DNA of 64,000 nt from Ligula intestinalis (taxonomy: Eukaryota > Platyhelminthes > Cestoda > Diphyllobothriidea > Diphyllobothriidae), in contig JAYGXS010000004.1 in assembly GCA_036362985.1 (NCBI GenBank), forward strand, positions 43,868,826 to 43,932,825, in the 5' to 3' direction. A model generated the notes under the pieces. That model did no database searches. It was given only the letters and a program-made list of their open reading frames with translations, and had not been told where the DNA came from. The position numbers and the translations under genes were made by a program. Shown piece after piece: positions 22,281 through 33,419 of the stretch. How positions within the stretch are numbered: the first letter of the stretch is position 1; every line of letters starts with the position of its first letter.

Positions 22281-23024
22281 GTCTGATGAAATATAGCGTG
22301 AACTATGAGCCCTCTTCTGTCTTCTTCGATAGATGACAAGCATGAACGATATGTTTATGAGTATGTATCTATTTAAATGCAGCTTGTTTCTTCTTTAGCT
22401 CCAACTTGTCTCCTTTTTAACTCTGCCAGCTGACGCATTTACCGGCCACGTCATCAACTCAATGTGTATGAATTAGCTGATGAGTAGACGAGGAGTCAGA
22501 AGGTGACGAATTTTCCTAATCTCCTGATTGTGTAAATCCCAGTGTTTTTGTGTCAAGAGGGCCTATCGCAGGGGGTTAAGTAAGTTAAATCCTAGCAAGT
22601 GCAATCTTCAGACCATGGTTACTTAGTTGAGAAGAGGTCAGTAGTGGCCAGGGTAGTAGAAGCAGTATATTGTGTACACAGAGGAATGGAGAATAGATAA
22701 AAGAAGTCTGATTTTGGAGAAAATGACCAGCTAGGAGAGCCAGCCGGGCCCAAGTGCCGGTTCGGCAGCAGTCCAGCCAGCAGGCAGAGAGAGCGTTCAC
22801 GCGTGCAGTGTTGCTATTCGTCACCTGGCCAGAAAGAAGTTTGACGGTAACTGTGATTGGCCGATCCAGGCGTCGAGACTAGCGTCTGTGAGCCATCGGG
22901 AAAGTCCACCTCGACGCGAGCTAGTCACAACAGGCCAGGTCGTGCTGTTTTGCGCGCAGACGGCTTTGCCGTCCTGTCAGCCACTGCGCGCATCCCACTT
23001 CCGGCGACTGAACAGGTAGGCAGT
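22281..23024. other. Unassigned stretch
   Basis: No gene or repeat family is recognised. The short ORFs on either strand have no motif. Confidence 0.4.
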
Positions 23025-23260
23025 GATATGATGTTGGTGGTGGAGTAGAAAGTGAGGTCGACCCTCAACGCATTTCTTCCCTCACTATGAGCAATCTGAT
23101 GCGCTTGAAGCTATCACGGTGCATTAAAGGCCACGGTTTAGAGGGTTGCCAACGGACGGAACAACTCGAACCGCACAGTCAGTCCAGTGCGTGTCTTGTT
23201 GTGTGGAGTGGCTGACTGAGAGTCAGGCTGCAATGGCTCCTTTTTAATGTGGCAGAAGAC
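23025..23260 (+). repeat. Dispersed repeat, copy 2 (partner at 11143-11395)
   Basis: Same block order as copy 1: GTGAGGTCGACCCTC, TCCCTCACTATGAGCAATCT, TATCACGGTGCATTAAAGGC, GGTTGCCAACGGACGG and TGACTGAGAGTCAGGCTGCA. It ends right beside the minus-strand SINE. Confidence 0.75.
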
Positions 23261-23264
23261 AATG

Positions 23265-23452
23265 TAGAGGGACGTTGCTGACAAAGACGGGGAAGACTAG
23301 AATGCAATTTCCGGCTTATTAGCCGGCATCAGCTAGTCATACGCAACTTAAGTGTTCTCCCAGAAATTGGTACCCCGCTCGAGTATCAAACTCGCGACCT
23401 CCTTAGTTAGAAGTTCAACGCTCTAACAATTGCGCCACAGGCTCGATCTCTT
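23265..23452 (-). repeat. tRNA-derived SINE, head plus body (minus strand)
   Basis: On the minus strand the head is a tRNA-Arg(TCT)-like sequence. It has an A box TGGCGCAATTGT (23437-23426), the segment GAACTTCTAACTAAGGAGGT, and a B box GAGTTTGATACTC (23393-23381). The body GTATGACTAGCTGATGCCGG, then CTAATAAGCCGG, is the same as in the plus-strand copy at 50.3 kb. Such elements are transcribed by RNA polymerase III and copied by a partner LINE. Confidence 0.78.
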
Positions 23453-23772
23453 GTCGTTTTTTGACGACTGTCCTCTAACTGATCGTCGTGCGCCTATTTT
23501 CCACTATATATATAAATCAAGGAAAAAATCATGGAGATTATTAGGTGCATGAAATTGGAGTAGGTGGAGGTGACATGAACACTTTAGTCGAAGACGATAA
23601 AATACCACGAAATAACTACGGAATGTTCAATCTAAAAACGAGTAGCACTACAATTAGTGTGAATTCTATATGAAAACGATGTTATACCGTACTTGCGTGC
23701 GTTATACATATATATAAGATTTAAAAATATGCATGGTACCGTCTATTTCTTACCTGTCGTCATTTATTGCAG

Positions 23773-23997
23773 CTACTGTACCAATCAGCTTGCCTCATTC
23801 CACAGCTGAGCGCAATTAGCGTACCCTGCGGTAGGCAACTGATCTTTACAGGAAACGATAAATTCTTTGCCGGAGCAACACTTATAATTAATCCACTTAA
23901 ATCCGGTATAATTGATTGTGCACGCCAGGGAGCTGAATTCAAGACACTGAGTATTCTTTATCGTCGCTGTCAGTTTCCCATTTTTTGTAGGAGAGGT
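23773..23997 (+). CDS. Candidate host exon of unknown function
   Basis: An open frame of about 75 residues lies between an acceptor-like site (TTTATTGCAG before 23773) and a donor-like site (GAGAG|GTAGGAG near 23998). The peptide contains ISVPCGRQLIFTG, FFAGATLIINPLKSGIIDCA and YRRCQFPIFC. Its regular cysteines would suit a secreted domain. I do not recognise the family. The frame stays open for 50 more codons past the donor. No neighbouring exon was found, so chance cannot be excluded. Confidence 0.25.
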
Positions 23998-25240
23998 AGG
24001 AGTTCTGTAGAAATCGTGCTGACAACAGAATGCTGGAATAGTTTATCTGTGTTATACTCCCAAAGCGAGGTTAAGCGAATCCTAATTTTCACTGATTATA
24101 CTTTCTACCAGCAGAACACAGGAGCATCTCCTATAAAATGCAATGGAAAATAATCAAAGTCACGAAAGAATGTAGCTCCACAGCTTACCCAGTTTCGGGG
24201 CTCGTATACACACTTTGTTGTTTTGACAGCTAGCCTAGAGACCTCAGTGGTAGTATCACTGTGACTGGCGATCAATAATTGCGGAATATTGATAAAACAG
24301 TGGCAGCATTCGGTTAACTTCCGTAGCATCTAGTATAGGCGTATGTGAGATACCTTCTATCCATGATCGATGCCTGTCATCTTTTCCTTTTATAAGGGCA
24401 CGCCCTAGGCCACTGCAGTCGTAGAATCATGTCTCACAGTACTCATCAACACGAGTATTATCTCTACAATGAAACCCTCTAAAATTTGGATAAAAATTCC
24501 TTTGTTTATGGAAGACCCTAAAAGCCCTTTCAACAACCGTTCTCTAAACAGCTAACAGTTGCAGGTCCAGGTCTCGAATGCTCACTTATTAGCAAACAAC
24601 GAACTCTGACTGATCTGGATCAAACTTTAATCACGAAGCGCAGTATTAGGGTGTCCGCATAAACTACCTTGTCCACTGATCACCGACAGGGAGTGAACTA
24701 GTGCTGGGTGATAAAAGACCACCCCGTTCCCGAATAAAGTTGGGTTTGCACCCAAGTCTAAGGAGATTAAGCTTAAGACAAAGGTAGGATAAGATCTGAG
24801 CTCAAGTTTAGATTTAAAAGAGGTATCAAGATTTAGGCTAGCGTTAGAATTAGGGCTAGAGGCCGGGAATATTTATTCATCCTGGAATGAAGCACAAGGC
24901 CATCTAAATTACTGAGTTAGAGTTAAACTAGAATTTATATTGACACATTTTGCATTTTCTCAGTGTCCGCGCAATGCGCTATTTCACTGCGACCTTTTTT
25001 CGCGAATATAGTTCAGTATAGTTCAGTATATTTAGGGTAGCAGGCAATGCCTTTGACGATCCTATTAAAAACAGTATGCATGAAATATCCTTCATCAAAT
25101 ATGTCACTATAAACAGTGAGTAACATATATGCACGTACAAATTTTAACGTGTACGTATGAGCAGTCAGAATAGTCTCTTGTGTACATAATATGTCCAACA
25201 TAAAATGTGTTACTGTGAATTAGTGATTAGCATATACAAA
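23998..25240. other. Unassigned stretch with hexamer-like AG-rich section
   Basis: No gene is recognised. 24750-24870 holds a degenerate run of TTAGG/TTAAG-type six-base words (for example GTTAGAATTAGGGCTAGAGG), similar to the telomere-like tract at 51.2-51.4 kb. A duplicated GTTCAGTATA lies at 25011-25030. Confidence 0.4.
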
Positions 25241-25249
25241 TGTAAAGTT

Positions 25250-26007
25250 TTATTCATAGGTATTTCCGGGGCGTAAATTATTCCTGCTTTCTTGTACATA
25301 TGAACGGTAAGTGTTAAGTAGATGTTCATCCAGTTTCCGTTTAAACGCATCTGTGGTGTTCGCCATTACGACCTCCTCGGGCAGTCCGTTCCAGGCACCG
25401 ATGACTCGTTGTGAGAACGACTGCTTGCGGACCTCTAGATGGGATAGGGTGCCCCGCAGTTTGAGGGAATTCCCACGGAGGTTAGTTGAAGTGGCGAAGG
25501 CGAAGAAGTCATCAAACTTCAGGGCACACTCCCGATTTCTCACGAGGCGGTACGTCTGTATGAGGTTGCCGCGGATTTGTCTATACTCAAGGGGAAAACG
25601 TTAAGTGCTTCTAGTCTACATTCGTAAGATGTAGACTTAAGGCCCTTCACAATTTTTGTTGCCCTTCGCTGAATTCTTTCCAGCATCTGGTTATCTTTGT
25701 GCATCCATGGTCGCCACGCCTGAACGCCATACTCCAGATGTGAGCGAATAAATGTGCCAAATAGTTTTTTGTCTATGTCAGCAAAATATAGCTTAATGGC
25801 AAACAGAACACTGTTCTCCCTCTTGGCAGCCCTAGCACACTGTAAAGGCGGCTTCAGGAATGGCACAATAGTCGTACCCAGATCTTTTTGTTCATTGACG
25901 TTCGACAGGCACCTTCCACCGAGTACGTAGTTGTGTGAGTCATCCGTCGCGCTCTCCTTCTTCGTCTTGAGCCGCAATGTGACACACTTCTCAAAGTTAA
26001 ACCGCAT
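25250..26007 (-). pseudogene. C-terminal part of the element B RT protein
   Basis: Two overlapping frames carry NVNEQKDLGTTIVPFLKPPL, FIRSHLEYGVQAWRPWMHKD and RIQRRATKIVKGL (26007-25540), then FDDFFAFATSTNLRGNSLKL and RVIGAWNGLPEEVV (25543-25250). These are standard C-terminal blocks of jockey/CR1 RTs. One frameshift lies near 25550. Confidence 0.85.
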
Positions 26008-26019
26008 TAACCATTTTTT

Positions 26020-26754
26020 GGACCATTCACCTAGGCGGTCAAGTCCATCTTGCAGCGTTTGTTCGTCACAAGCGTTTCTGATGGGTTACCATATCTTAAT
26101 ATCATCTGCAAACAAGACTCCATTACTGACCAGTCCATGCCTACAGTCGTTGACGTAGATTAGGAACAATAACGGCCGAGGAACGGAACCCTGAGGCACT
26201 CCACTCGCATCTGAAACTGAAGAGGATTTTGCGTTTCCGACACACACGGACTGCGATCGGCCTATGAGAAAATCTCCTACCCAATTTTGTAAATTGTCCC
26301 TTATCCCGGATTCGCCAACCTTGTAGAGTAGCCGTTAGTGAGGGACACTATCGAAGGCTTTTTTAAAGTCTATGTAAGCAAAATCTACGGGGGCATTTTT
26401 ATCTGATGACTTAGACCACTGCTCTATAGAATAAAGCATATTAGTCAGGCAGGAGTGGTTTCCTCGAAACCCTTGTTGGGCTTCATCAAAGAAGTCTTTT
26501 TGTTCGAGGAACTTCATAGTGGCCTTTTTGATTATCCTTTCCATAACTTTACAACATATGTAATTTAGGCTCACTGGTCGATAGTTGTTCGCGCTGGTTC
26601 TGGATCCAATCGGATGGGAGGAGGCCTCGATCAAAGGACAACTGAAAAATGTGCGTAAGCGGTCTGGAAAGTTCCGAAGCCAGCTTTTACAGTACCTTTG
26701 CTGGCATTTTGTCTGGACCCAGAGACTTAGCTTCATTAAGCACAAGAAGTTCAT
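26020..26754 (-). pseudogene. Reverse transcriptase core of element B
   Basis: Motifs are SANNYRPVSLNYICCKVMER, QQGFRGNHSCLTNML, AYIDFKKAFDSVPH (motif A) and, past the stop at 26335, VPQGSVPRPLLFLIYVND (motif B) and LFADDIKIW (motif C). The catalytic aspartates are kept. Stops at about 26335 and 26092 and possible shifts interrupt the frame. Confidence 0.85.
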
Positions 26755-27221
26755 TTCTTACATCTTCTGCTGTGAAACGGAGGTCCTTCATGATTCTGCC
26801 AATACTCTCTGCATGGAAGTCTGTCCGATTAAAATGCAGTTACTCAGTGAAAACAGATGCAGAAAAACTTGCTAAGGTGTTCTGCTTTTTCGAGATTGTC
26901 TATAATTTCCTTATTATTTTCACCTTTTTGTACTGCAACTGTGTCTTTGTTTTTTAGCCTGCTGTTGATTTAACTGTAGAGCACCTTTGGCTTCGTTACG
27001 GCCCGCCCAATAATTTTCGCTTCGTAGTCTTTCCGCGCTTTTCGAATGTTTGATCTAACCTCGTTCCGCTTTTGGCGGCATTATTCGTAGTGTGAAGTCT
27101 GGCATGTTAATGCGTACCTTCTCCAGAGTTTGTTCTTGCAGTTTATTTGGCTCTTCAGATCTTGCGTTAACCAGAAGGGCCTGCTTGCCTTTTGTACTTT
27201 TTTCAGCGGACAGTTTTTATG

Positions 27222-28368
27222 CTAAACTTTGCTTATAAGATCCCTGACAGTGGTCCAGTCGGCATCCGGACTACCGGTTAGAAGGTCATACCAATTCATT
27301 GTTGCTAGTTCGTTTCTCATTGCGGTGGAATTTCCGCGCCAGTAGTCTAACCGAACCTCCGTATTTCTCGGTTGATTGGTGTTTGAAGCATAGTCCCACA
27401 TGATCATGACATGATCACTCTTTCCAAGAGGCGCAATTAGCCTAATTTTGCTTGTATCAGTTGGGTCTTTCGATAATACGAGGTCCAAACTGTTCGCTGT
27501 TTGTGCTTCTTTTATCCTCGTTGGGAATCCAACATTCTGCACGAGAGAGGTCCCCCGTAAGCTTTAAGAATTTGGAGCTAAAAGACGCATGAGAACTCTT
27601 AACTGATAGCTCATTCCAGCTAATCAATGGAGCGTTAAAATCGTCCGTGATCAGCGCATCTTCATTTTGAGCCAATTCACGCATTAGTCCAAACAAGGTC
27701 TCGCCACCCTCTGGAGATTGATTTGGCGGTCTATAGAGAGTCATGAAATGTAAAGTGGGTGCACAACGTGTTTTCAGTTTAAGCCATAGCGCTTCACCAT
27801 CCTGAGAGGAACCACTTTTGCGCTCTGACGCAATGATGCCCTTCTTGACAAACACTGTTTTTCCTCCGCCCCTCCTATGTATCCGGTCCCGACGAAAAAC
27901 TTGGTACTCTCCGGGTACAATTTCGGCATCCATTACGTCGGCCTGTAGCCAGGTCTCTGTAATGGATATGACATCCGGCTGTGGGTCAGCTATACAAACT
28001 TTGAGCTCGTCAATCTTCTGAAGCAAACTTTGGGCGTTCGTATAAAGAAAGCGCAGCTTCGCTGGCATAGAGTTCTGAGCGATTTGTGGGTCGAGGGAGC
28101 CGGAAGGTCTCTGCGAATTAGCTACTTTATTGCCTGAGTTTTGGTCTGCTTTTTGTCTGTAAAACTCAGCGTTATTGGCTGTCTCCAGAGGAATGACATC
28201 TGGGCGGTGATGATTTCCCCGTTCATTATTTGCAGGTTCCTCTCGCCCGCATTGGATCTCCTGTGGAGTTCGGTTTTCAGTGCCCTCCACTTCTCCCTCT
28301 CGGCCGGCGAGTACTCCCGTTGAAAAAAATGTTGGGTACTTGTTCCGTAGTTGCGATTTCCTGTTCAA
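27222..28368 (-). pseudogene. Endonuclease of element B, fused to the RRM-like end
   Basis: One open frame of 303 residues (28368-27457) runs from the ORF1-like end through the endonuclease: RFLYTNAQSLLQKIDELKVC, DVISITETWLQAD, HFMTLYRPPNQSPEGG and ITDDFNAPLISWNEL. The expected GDFN reads DDFN. After a frameshift at about 27540 the second frame gives ANSLDLVLSKDPTD and LGKSDHVMIMWDYA. In frame just upstream of 28368, RPIKFILKHEEKAKLLLNRK shows the RRM-like ORF1 motif, so here ORF1 and the endonuclease share a frame. Confidence 0.85.
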
Positions 28369-28904
28369 CAGTAGCTTCGCTTTTTCCTCGTGCTTGAGTA
28401 TAAATTTTATTGGTCTGGGTTGGCCCGAGTCCGTTTATGGACCCTTCTTCAGGCCCATCGTAAATGCTTTTAGGACGGGGGCAACCATTTCTTCATTTTC
28501 ATGTAGGAGAAGTTAAATGTATCCGTGGAATAAATCCATATCATGGTCAATTCTATTCTTTGGGGTCTCCGAAGAAGATTCACGCATGCCTTGTATGACG
28601 ATGCACTGGCTGCGATTCAATAACGGGCTGTGAGTTTTATTAGTGGACCCTACCGACGTGTGGGTTTCCTCGACTTGGGCTGTGAGATCCCTAAGCTCCG
28701 GCATTTAATAATTGTGAGGACCCGACAGCTCATCTTTTGTGCCAACGCCACCTTTTTGTGTGGGTGTCGGTGGCATCTTGGGCTTTTTGAGAGACGCAAC
28801 CAGACTAGTTCTTACTGGTATCTAAGACACCGCCTGCTTGGTTTTTGGGACTGTGTTAAGCACGACACCCTTTGAGTAAGCAAAATGTTCAGTCCCTTCA
28901 TCGT

Positions 28905-28970
28905 GGTGTGCTAGTCTAGTGGCGACACCGTCTGCCTGTTAGCCCAGCGTACAGAGTTCGACTTCCGGGT
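28905..28970 (+). repeat. tRNA-like sequence with A and B boxes
   Basis: An A box TAGTCTAGTGG (28912-28922) and a B-box-like AGTTCGACTTC (28955-28965) have tRNA-like spacing; GCCTGTTAGCC between them resembles an Asn-type anticodon arm. It does not fold convincingly as a working tRNA. It is best read as a tRNA-derived relic, perhaps a SINE head. Confidence 0.4.
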
Positions 28971-28984
28971 CTTCTGCATTTTCG

Positions 28985-29313
28985 TGGATTTCCGACTCTT
29001 CGACTAGGTCGAGTTCCACTATCGGTTCTGCTGTAGTTTGTTTATGGAGTATGGAAACCTCCTCTGTTTTCTTCGTTTTGGCCTTTTCTCGGCTTTCAGT
29101 CGTCTCCGACATCAAGCCATGCGTTAGAATATGCAAAAGTGACTTTAGTTCCGCTAATTCCGTTTTAAGGCATACCATATCTTTCTTCATGACGGAAAAT
29201 GCTTTGGAAAGTTTAATGTCTGATATGCCATCTCGGTCTTCGTACTTTGTGTCTATTGAGCTCCGCGGACTTCTAGGCCTTTTAGCAGGGCACGATTTCG
29301 TTGCACCAACCAT
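28985..29313 (-). pseudogene. Putative ORF1 N-terminal part of element B
   Basis: From ATG 29313 the frame encodes a basic start (KRPRSPRSS) and a helix-prone, heptad-like stretch KAFSVMKKDMVCLKTELAEL followed by KSLLHILTHG, then a charged tail. Coiled-coil N-termini are common in LINE ORF1 proteins. The end of the frame after about 28985 overlaps a tRNA-like sequence on the other strand, so it is likely not native. Assignment to element B rests on position. Confidence 0.5.
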
Positions 29314-29379
29314 GCGGTTTCTACCCTCGACATTGTGATATCGGCTTAAATCCTTGATTAAATCGGTGAAAACCGTGCA

Positions 29380-29457
29380 CCCTCGTGGTCTAATGGTAAC
29401 GCCGATGCCCGCAAGCCACGGGTTTTGGGTTCAAATCCCACTCGCGGCGGACTTTTT
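29380..29457 (+). repeat. tRNA-like sequence with Pol III terminator
   Basis: A box TGGTCTAATGG at 29386-29396, B box GGTTCAAATCC at 29428-29438, a possible stem GCCCG/CGGGT around the anticodon position, and a T5 run at 29453-29457. The acceptor and D stems do not pair well and position 33 is not T, so a functional tRNA is unlikely. It is a tRNA pseudogene or a SINE head. Confidence 0.45.
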
Positions 29458-30815
29458 ACACGTTGCGCTGTACGTTTAGTTTTGCTCTCCATCATAGATC
29501 GAAGTAAAGTTAAACGATATTAAAGCTCTATGCAATATGTATAAAATGATTAACTGTTTGGAAAGGATATTGGAACGACTTAGCCGTTTGTAGATAGCTG
29601 GAATCTCTGAGAATTGTTGACAGAAGGCAGCCACGAAGACGATGCTCGTTTTGACTAGTGCCTGCCGTGGCTTCTGACGCTGGGGATGTTGTGAAAACGA
29701 ATCCAATAGCTTATAACGAGTGTCCGCCAGAGTGCTAGCTGGTCCGAAATCCCGAAATCCCGAAAATAGTATTTTCCACGGAGGACGAGAAATTTGAACC
29801 GCAATTTGAAGCGCGCAATTTGAAGTGTTATTGATCAGCTGCCTGTATCTTAATTTGACTAGAGATTGTAATGAAACTTTATAAAGTATTCCGTTTCGAA
29901 GTTGATAAGGGATTTTCCGAAGAGAAAACCCTATAAACTACTGTTGGTTTATGGTCCTTCTATGACGCTGTGAGGCACTCATAACATTTTTTCGGTCAAA
30001 GTGGCCACACAAGCGACAGCTGAGGTATAGATTTGAGTCAATGAAACTGCTGCCTCTTTGGGCTTCTACAAACGTCGCATGTTTTATTTCTTTATTTCGC
30101 GAAGGAAATTTTGCGCCCCAGAAGTGGAATACTTACATGAACTAACTTGGACTGATCAGACTTAGTTAACAATAACAGCTACTTACTGATTATGAGCGCT
30201 TCCGCAAAAAGAAGTGCGCTTTTACGGTACCTGCATGAGCCGAAGAACAGGTCATCTGAGTTTGCTTTGGTGAAGGCACCTCCGCTTGTATCCGTAAGAG
30301 TTTTGTTGTCCTGTATATGTACCACACTCAAACTCCTAAAGTTTAGTTTAATTCAGGCTATTTTAGCGAACTAGACTAATGCCTTTGAGCTGTGCATTCG
30401 CTACATATAAGAGAGAAAGATACGCTTGGTTTCGAAAATATAATTCCAGCATTTTCAACAACTTCATTCACCGTAGACAAAATTAGGCACAAAAATCGCC
30501 TGCCACCGGAAGATCACAAACAACGCATAATGGCCGAACACTGTTATTGCCAACATAATTAGCACTAGACCAAACGATGTATACATAAGTATTTCGCATG
30601 TGAATGGAGAACAGAAAAAAATGTAGCTCATTTTCAAAGGCCGGCAGAGAAGAATTGGCAATAGACTTCAAGAAATTGCAGCGCGTGTCGAAAAAAGACG
30701 GTTGTTACACAAATATTTCATGGTTAATGGTATGGGTGAGAGCAGTATTGATTTGAATCAGAGCAGAAAATTTCAGAGCGTAAAAGGTATGGTGGATGGC
30801 CTCAATGCCTGTCTT
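29458..30815. other. Unassigned stretch
   Basis: No gene, motif or repeat partner is recognised. Confidence 0.4.
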
Positions 30816-30819
30816 CCCT

Positions 30820-31375
30820 TTGTTCTCCAATGCCCTCTGCCCCAAAGTCATGCGTCGTCAAAAACAACTGTTCCACTGCTTTCTTTCACGAGCACCTCGT
30901 CCCCCAAGGCTTGACCTCTCAGCTGCTTTTGGCTAACAAATAACAGCTGCGCCAGCGTTCCATGCCCTTCGGCGTTCCGGCAGCCCCCACAGTTGACCTC
31001 AACTTATTCAGTTACGCAAACACGTGCGTCCAAATAGGCATGCCTGCCTAAGGGCCACCGGAACACCATCCCTTGGCCGATGCAGCAAAGATCTCCACAG
31101 ACGACAGCTCCTCGGGCAGATTGCAAAACACCAACAACAGATTGGTTGAACCTGCTATGCAACTCTACTTAAGCAGCTGCCACCACTGTCACATACTCCC
31201 TTAGGTCTGGCTAAAAGCAGTCAACACTAGCTCTGGTTTTGCCAGTGGCCACTGCCGCCTGGGACAACAAAAAGGCGTTCTGTACACAATACATCTCTCT
31301 CACAGGTGCCTTCTGCCTTTTACCTCCAACCTGTGATTCGGCCTGATGATTGTGGTGATCCGAGTACACCCATTT
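30820..31375 (+). repeat. Dispersed repeat, copy 1 (partner at 42370-43480)
   Basis: Shared blocks in order: GCCCCAAAGTC(A/G)TG, CTCAGCTGCTT(T/C)TGGCTAAC, CTTATTCAG(T/C)TAC, GGCCGATGCAG, CTCGGGCA, TTCTGTACACAATA, CCTCCAACCTG(T/G)GATTCG and CCTGA(T/C)GAT. No coding signature is seen. This copy lacks the roughly 600-base insert found in the partner. Confidence 0.8.
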
Positions 31376-32985
31376 CTTTGATCCCTACAAAGATAAGCTT
31401 GCGATAGTTAAATATAATAATGCAAAGCCCTCTTGAGTTTTGTGGGTGGCAATGATGGACGTGTTAGCTGAAGGGCAGGGGAGATGGATGGGGTGGCGAG
31501 AACGGAGACACACATCACACACCTACGTATACAGTCAATACCATTTGCCCGAGGATTTTGGATTGCCATTGCAAGATACTACTCAGTCGAAGCTACGCGG
31601 TCGCTGATACACTGCCTGCGAACATAGTCCATAAGAGAGAAACAGAGGCCACACTTAATTGGCTTACAGCAGGCACGAATACGGTCATAAAAAGTGCTTT
31701 TAAACAGTAATAAAGCGTCCTCTACTAGCTATATCGAGGAACTTGATAGATAATTCCGTATGTGATCTAACCATGCCTTTTATTTGATTTAAAATCTACT
31801 TATGCCATTTGAGTAGGCTTTATGTACTCACTTGCTCTTCGTTCATTCTTTATCACGCCTCCATCAAGGATTACCAGTAAAGGTTCCGCTTGGGTTGTGT
31901 CTTCGGGCGAGGGACCTGTGTGTTGGAATAAGGATGGGGAGCTAGAGTTGGGGTGAGGGGTAATCTTGAGGGTTAGGGTTCAGCTTTATAAGTGGGTTAA
32001 GGATTGGGGTGCAGTCTATAAACGTTGTCAATTTCACCACGATAGTCAGAGTTAACGGTTGACTCTTCACTATTGCTCCCTTAGTGTCACGCACATCGCA
32101 TAGAAGAATCAGTGTGCCTGAAATAGCTTAACAGTGTTTATGGTTTTTATTCGTTCAGATCATGTACAGCTCCTGCATTTTTGTCGTACAAATATCATAG
32201 AAGCCTTTTTGCACTTTTGTTGTATTTGAACAAGCTACAGACTTAATTTTTTTAAGTCTTTTGCGTTCACAAAACAGTTATCTGTCACTTTCATTTGCCT
32301 CACGGCAACCATGAAGTACAGGAAACGCGTCCTCCCACATACCCCATCACAATGTTTACTACGTTATGCTGAGATGAGAGATTTCGCGGTGTTCGTCGCG
32401 CTTGTAACGGTTTACCTGGATTTGCACAGATGGGCAACAAATGTATCTTTTAATTTTGGTAAGATTTTTACCTGCTATCACACCTCCTAAGATAAAAAGT
32501 GCCCGTCGTTTAGGGCTCATCATATACATTAAGTGGCATACATAGTTGAGCTGGCTTTTCACAACTTCTTAAACATCCCAGCCCCTCAAAAATCTCCACA
32601 GAGTAGTTCGTAGCTCCACTACTACACTTTTAAGAGCCTTCATTCTGCTTAGCGTAGACCCAACTTAGAGCGCTTTACTACAGCCGCTAAGATTTATTTG
32701 GCTTCTTAGGAATTGGTACCAACCATTCTTACCGTTTTATACAGTAAAAGCCGCTGAGGCTCAAGTAACGCCTGTGTTGAAACGTTTTTTATCAATGCAC
32801 GCATACATGAGCCGTAGTAAACGATTTCGGAAGTACAAACCGATCATTAATAACGGGCAACAGCGTGTTGTTCTAATTTATCTCCTAGGAGTATTTGACA
32901 TAAAAAAAACTACCAGAGTAGACCAACATAGCCATATAATTGAATAGACTGTGATTTAATGTTAGCACAGAATTCACAGAAAATA
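31376..32985. other. Unassigned stretch with short telomere-like run
   Basis: No gene is recognised. 31925-32015 is rich in GGGTTAGGGTT- and GGGGTGAGG-type words (GAGGGTTAGGGTTCAGC), a degenerate telomere-like tract. Confidence 0.4.
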
Positions 32986-32986
32986 A

Positions 32987-33196
32987 ATGAGGATTAGATC
33001 CATTGCAGAACTCAGTGAACTGAATCCTAAGCAAGACAGCTATGACAAGCTGCAGAATGAGGGAACGTTGAGATCACTGCTTCATTCTGAGGTAATTCCT
33101 TTGCCTTCGGGAGAAGTGTACCGACTGGCCTGTATCAGTGCACCGACTTATTCTGACTTGACAGAGATGGCATATGTGGCAAAAGGGTGTCCGTAG
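32987..33196 (+). CDS. Small ORF, unknown, weak
   Basis: An ATG-initiated 69-codon frame (MRIRSIAELSELNPKQDSYD and on) whose 3' end overlaps the opposite-strand small ORF at 33135-33419. It has no motif and no clear splice sites. At most one of the two overlapping frames is likely real. Confidence 0.15.
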   Translation: MRIRSIAELSELNPKQDSYDKLQNEGTLRSLLHSEVIPLPSGEVYRLACISAPTYSDLTEMAYVAKGCP

Positions 33197-33419
33197 ATAC
33201 CAGGCTTTTATGCATGCTGATGAGCCGTTCGGAATTTCGACAGTTATTTCGTCTAAACTCCAAGTCGTGCTGTTGTTCGCGGGTCAGCCGTTTTTTGCAG
33301 GAACAGCAGCAGAGATTGTAGGCTGGATCCGGGATTTCGGGGCATTCATTTGCGTTATTTTCAAGGTTGGGGTCGTTGGGTGCCGAGTTTGGGAGCTCCT
33401 TGCCCTGAGCGCAGCCCAT
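33135..33419 (-). CDS. Small cysteine-rich protein with N-terminal MGC acylation motif (candidate)
   Basis: An ATG-initiated 94-codon frame starting MGCAQGKELPNSAPNDPNLE. Gly2 followed by Cys3 is the usual site of paired N-myristoylation and palmitoylation, which would anchor it to membranes. A CCCSCKKR cluster lies near residues 37-44 and SERLISMHKSL near residues 63-73. The second MGC frame at 39540 has a comparable C-terminal pattern ((D/E)RLxxxHx(S/T)L). No known family is recognised. It could be a first exon, a small gene or chance. Confidence 0.3.
   Translation of the reverse strand: MGCAQGKELPNSAPNDPNLENNANECPEIPDPAYNLCCCSCKKRLTREQQHDLEFRRNNCRNSERLISMHKSLVSTDTLLPHMPSLSSQNKSVH

Larger units (their letters stand above)
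25250..29313 (-). mobile_element. Jockey/CR1-like LINE, decayed (element B)
   Basis: Minus-strand order: ORF1 candidate at 29313-28985, RRM-like piece at 28704-28360, endonuclease at 28130-27222, RT at 26754-26010, and the thumb and C-terminus at 26007-25250. The RT keeps FADD at about 26115 (LFADDIKIW, then a stop). Frameshifts lie near 27540, 26335 and 25560. Gene order matches element A, but the sequences are distinct, so these are two families or old subfamilies. The 3' end is near 25240. Confidence 0.87.

Noticed and set aside
29380..29457. Functional tRNA gene
   Set aside because: A and B boxes and a T run are present, but the acceptor and D stems do not pair and position 33 is not T. 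Kept only as a tRNA-like relic.
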